Assembly (NCBI GenBank): GCA_938007995.1
Contig: CALLLW010000024.1
Coordinates: forward strand, 1-64,000
Length of the DNA stretch: 64,000 nt
Source of the DNA: an uncultured Granulosicoccaceae bacterium
GTDB lineage: Bacteria > Pseudomonadota > Gammaproteobacteria > Granulosicoccales > Granulosicoccaceae
Direction: 5' to 3'
Shown piece after piece: positions 61,759 through 64,000 of the stretch. Position numbers and translations under genes: made by a program. The stretch's first letter is position 1. Each line of letters opens with the position of its first letter. Below the pieces are notes generated by a model. The model ran no database searches. It was not told the DNA's origin and saw only the letters and a list, made by a program, of their open reading frames with translations.

Positions 61759-62466
61759 TTAATCCTCAACTGCGGATAAGCACGACTTTAAAAATGGAAT
61801 AGTAATACGCGCACGACCTGCCGCCAGTGACTCACGATCAAGCAAGGCAACTGTCTGCAACAAACTACCAACATCGCGACTGTATCGTTTAAGCAGATAG
61901 TCAATGGTTTCATCCGGCATTTGTAAGCCCTTACCCTCTGCAGCGTCCAGCACTGTCTGATGTAAATCCACATCACTCAGTGGTTCCATCTTGATTACCG
62001 GCCCCCAGCCAAGCCTTGATTGAAGATCAGGAAGTCGCCAACCGGCAGATGCCGGTGCTGCCGATGCCGCGAAAAGTATTTTTCCCGATTGTTCACGACT
62101 GAAGTTTATCAGGTTGAACAACGCCAGCTCCCAGGTCTGCACGCCCGCTATGCAGTCAATATCGTCAACTGCCAGCAGTGCATATTCATGCATTGATTCA
62201 AACAGGTTTGCAGATAGCGAGGGCTCTTTTAATGACACGTAAAACGAGCGTCGGTTTTGTTCAACATAATCATTGTGAGCTGCCAGTAACAAATGCGTTT
62301 TGCCACATCGCGGCGCACCCCACAGGTAAACCTGATTTGCGTCGTCAGCATTACATAGCTGCTGTACCATATCGACAGCAAAGCTGTTACTGCCACGTTG
62401 AAAGTTTGCATAAGCCGGTGCAACAGATGGAGACAGCGGCAGTGGTAGCTGACGATACCCCGCCAT
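61759..62466 (-). CDS. hda: DnaA regulatory inactivator Hda
   Basis: A 235-residue AAA+ protein: clamp-binding QLPLPLS at residues 6-12, Walker A-like GAPRCGKTHLLLAA, Walker B LLAVDDIDCIAG. With the DNA-loaded sliding clamp it stimulates ATP hydrolysis by DnaA. Arrangement hda, DUF2066 gene, divergent purM is conserved in gammaproteobacteria. The P-loop has Arg-Cys instead of the classical -SG- of GxxxxGKT. Confidence 0.92.
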   Translation of the reverse strand: MAGYRQLPLPLSPSVAPAYANFQRGSNSFAVDMVQQLCNADDANQVYLWGAPRCGKTHLLLAAHNDYVEQNRRSFYVSLKEPSLSANLFESMHEYALLAVDDIDCIAGVQTWELALFNLINFSREQSGKILFAASAAPASAGWRLPDLQSRLGWGPVIKMEPLSDVDLHQTVLDAAEGKGLQMPDETIDYLLKRYSRDVGSLLQTVALLDRESLAAGRARITIPFLKSCLSAVED

Positions 62467-62532
62467 CTATGTCACAGCTCGCAGCAACGGTATCATTAGC
62501 TGGTTGATCGCCAATTGAATAGCTCGCACGGT

Positions 62533-63666
62533 TTATGGCACCAGATAACGAAAGCTAAGCTCACCACTGATTTGATCTGTGTTAACAGGCTCAAAGCGGG
62601 AGTTTGACAGCAGGCTGTTACGCACAAGCTGAGCACCCTGCTCGGTTACACGGAACACCATGGCATTCGGCTCCAGCAGTTCAGTGATTACACCTGAATC
62701 AAGCCGTCGCAAAGTAGCCAGTATGGTGTCGTAGTCGGCGAGTGAGCGAACATTCTCTACCCTGATCGCCAGCCCTGTGCTGCTTCCGTCAAGCCCGCTA
62801 TCATCGTATGCAGCTCCGAGAAAACCCTCATCGGGGCTTAGCTGCGTCATTGCAGCAACCAGCGCTTCGTCCAGTGTGGCTGTTGATAAACCGAATGTGC
62901 GGACCTGCTGATCTTGTCCCGTATAGGTCCAGTCAGACTGCCAGATTGTTGGTGTGATCCGATAAATCGCTCCGGTCAATAATTCATTGCCGACATAGCG
63001 AGTAGCGAAACTATTGATTCGCTCAGCGTTGCTGTTGAATATATCTGCAGCACTGATCAGCTCAAGATCCTCAGGGGCAAGCAGCGGGAATTCCAGTTGC
63101 AGATTATTGGCGGCAGCCAGTTGCGTTGCACGCTCCTGAAACCTGCGGCCACGATCACCACTGATGATAAATTGATCACCCTGTTGCTCAACGGCAATCA
63201 ACGCAATAGTCGGTGCTATGACCGGTGTTTCCGCTTCTTCCACCACGGGGATCAACTGTTGTTGAAGAATCGCTGCGAGGTCATTTGGAAAGGTCACTGC
63301 AAGCACCGCGGCAGGGCCGGAACTTTCCTGAACACTACGCGTGGCAAGCAGTATGTTATCCGGGCCCGGTACAAAGCCACGATAGCGAAAACGCTGTACG
63401 TACAGCGAAGGATCGCGCATCAGATCATCACGTTGTGCAGGCTCGATCCGGATGCGAGTCTCAACCTGTCGGCGCAGCACCCGGTCAAATGCCAGGCGGT
63501 AAGCGATGCTGCGCTCCTGCGCTCCCTGATCGGCAACCTGCACCTCAACGGTGAAGTCTGCCGCTGGCTGCTGCGCCTGCGACGGAACCGATAGCGCAGA
63601 GAACGCAAGCAGCACTGCAAAACGAAGGACCACAGAGACACGCGGTGGTAAAAAAGTGAATGGCAT
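62533..63666 (-). CDS. DUF2066 periplasmic protein
   Basis: A 377-residue protein with an N-terminal signal segment (VVLRFAVLLAFSALSVPSQA). The mature part (FTVEVQVADQGAQERSIAYRLAFDRVLRRQ) matches the DUF2066 family, found next to purM and hda in many gammaproteobacteria. Function unknown. Ends 66 bases before hda, same strand; probably cotranscribed with hda. Confidence 0.86.
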   Translation of the reverse strand: MPFTFLPPRVSVVLRFAVLLAFSALSVPSQAQQPAADFTVEVQVADQGAQERSIAYRLAFDRVLRRQVETRIRIEPAQRDDLMRDPSLYVQRFRYRGFVPGPDNILLATRSVQESSGPAAVLAVTFPNDLAAILQQQLIPVVEEAETPVIAPTIALIAVEQQGDQFIISGDRGRRFQERATQLAAANNLQLEFPLLAPEDLELISAADIFNSNAERINSFATRYVGNELLTGAIYRITPTIWQSDWTYTGQDQQVRTFGLSTATLDEALVAAMTQLSPDEGFLGAAYDDSGLDGSSTGLAIRVENVRSLADYDTILATLRRLDSGVITELLEPNAMVFRVTEQGAQLVRNSLLSNSRFEPVNTDQISGELSFRYLVP

Positions 63667-63760
63667 AACTCACCTTGAGAAAGAATCAGCTCAAGAATTG
63701 TAACTCAGTCGCTCGCCACATAGTAAAATCAGCGCACTGCATACGCCGGATCTACATCAA

Positions 63761-64000
63761 ATGTCAGACGAAACACCATCAGATGCAAACAACGGTCAGC
63801 AAGCGGGCCTTAGCTATCGGGACGCTGGGGTGGATATCGATGCCGGTAACGAACTGGTTGAGTCAATTAAGCCGGATATCAAGCGCACACATCGCCCGGG
63901 TGTACTGGGCGGTATCGGCGGCTTTGGCGGCTTGTTTGAGTTGCCAGTCAACGACTACCAGAACCCGGTACTTGTATCCGGTGCAGACGGTGTTGGCACC
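63761..64000 (+). CDS. purM: AIR synthase PurM, N-terminal part
   Basis: Eighty codons before the window ends. [21 protein letters not shown] followed by [12 protein letters not shown] and [12 protein letters not shown] are the N-terminal hallmarks of phosphoribosylformylglycinamidine cyclo-ligase, the fifth step of purine synthesis. ATG 63761 begins a short polar extension before the conserved LSYRDAG. Divergent from the DUF2066 gene. Confidence 0.93.
   Translation, partial: MSDETPSDANNGQQAGLSYRDAGVDIDAGNELVESIKPDIKRTHRPGVLGGIGGFGGLFELPVNDYQNPVLVSGADGVGT

Noticed and set aside
1-64000. CRISPR arrays, tRNA or rRNA genes, prophage or complete insertion sequences
   Set aside because: No regularly spaced identical repeats, no cloverleaf-like stretch and no transposase or integrase reading frame were seen.

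Overview
The window looks like chromosomal DNA of a free-living, probably marine, aerobic gammaproteobacterium. Supporting this are an AceE/AceF/Lpd pyruvate dehydrogenase of the proteobacterial type, Hda, an EF-G2 paralogue, a DctPQM TRAP transporter, Gram-negative porin and OmpA proteins, and abundant methylated-amine and one-carbon genes. A Granulosicoccus-like lineage is my guess from general resemblance only. I saw no tRNA, rRNA, CRISPR array, prophage or intact insertion sequence.

Layout. 0-4 kb: the end of a membrane-anchored coiled-coil protein, a spermidine-synthase-like enzyme and the tRNA methylthiotransferase MtaB. 4-13.6 kb: the pyruvate dehydrogenase operon (lipoyl domains on both E2 and E3), a decayed porin gene and the malic enzyme MaeB. 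13.8-23.2 kb: a corrinoid methyl-transfer locus. On the plus strand lie a corrinoid protein, a DUF1638 protein, a small 'virulence factor' family protein, a Cys-rich MTHFR-C protein, a MetF-like reductase, a methyl-THF:corrinoid methyltransferase and a RamA-like activase. On the minus strand are a GbdR-like regulator and a non-pyrrolysine MttB-family methyltransferase. Together they can carry a methyl group from a quaternary amine such as glycine betaine through cobalamin to tetrahydrofolate. 23.7-29.3 kb: an OmpA/BON envelope protein in an operon with a long coiled-coil protein. 29.4-44 kb: amidinotransferase, molybdopterin oxidoreductase, tRNA-editing hydrolase, leucyl aminopeptidase, TRAP transporter, 2OG-Fe(II)-type oxygenase, betaine/homocysteine methyltransferase and small genes. 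44-47.4 kb: EF-G2 behind a terminator-like leader, cytochrome c and Gph. 47.5-53.3 kb: a LuxR-type regulator, a D-2-hydroxyacid dehydrogenase and a complete nickel-pincer (larA-C-E-B) operon. 53.5-64 kb: ferredoxin-NADP reductase, a thioredoxin-like gene with an in-frame TGA at the first active-site Cys, and housekeeping genes up to purM.

Most interesting points. (1) The gene at 54378-54782 reads as a UxxC selenoprotein thioredoxin with a SECIS-like hairpin just after the TGA; ordinary gene calling would miss or split it. (2) In the corrinoid locus the three partner enzymes of the corrinoid protein carry Arg/Lys-rich tails, as does the betaine/homocysteine methyltransferase 22 kb away, while the corrinoid protein itself starts with a strongly acidic tail. 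This suggests electrostatic docking of a methyl-transfer assembly that also includes two proteins of unknown function. (3) A complete LarA system sits beside a D-2-hydroxyacid dehydrogenase. (4) A 700-bp gene-free stretch at 32.6-33.3 kb is packed with inverted repeats.
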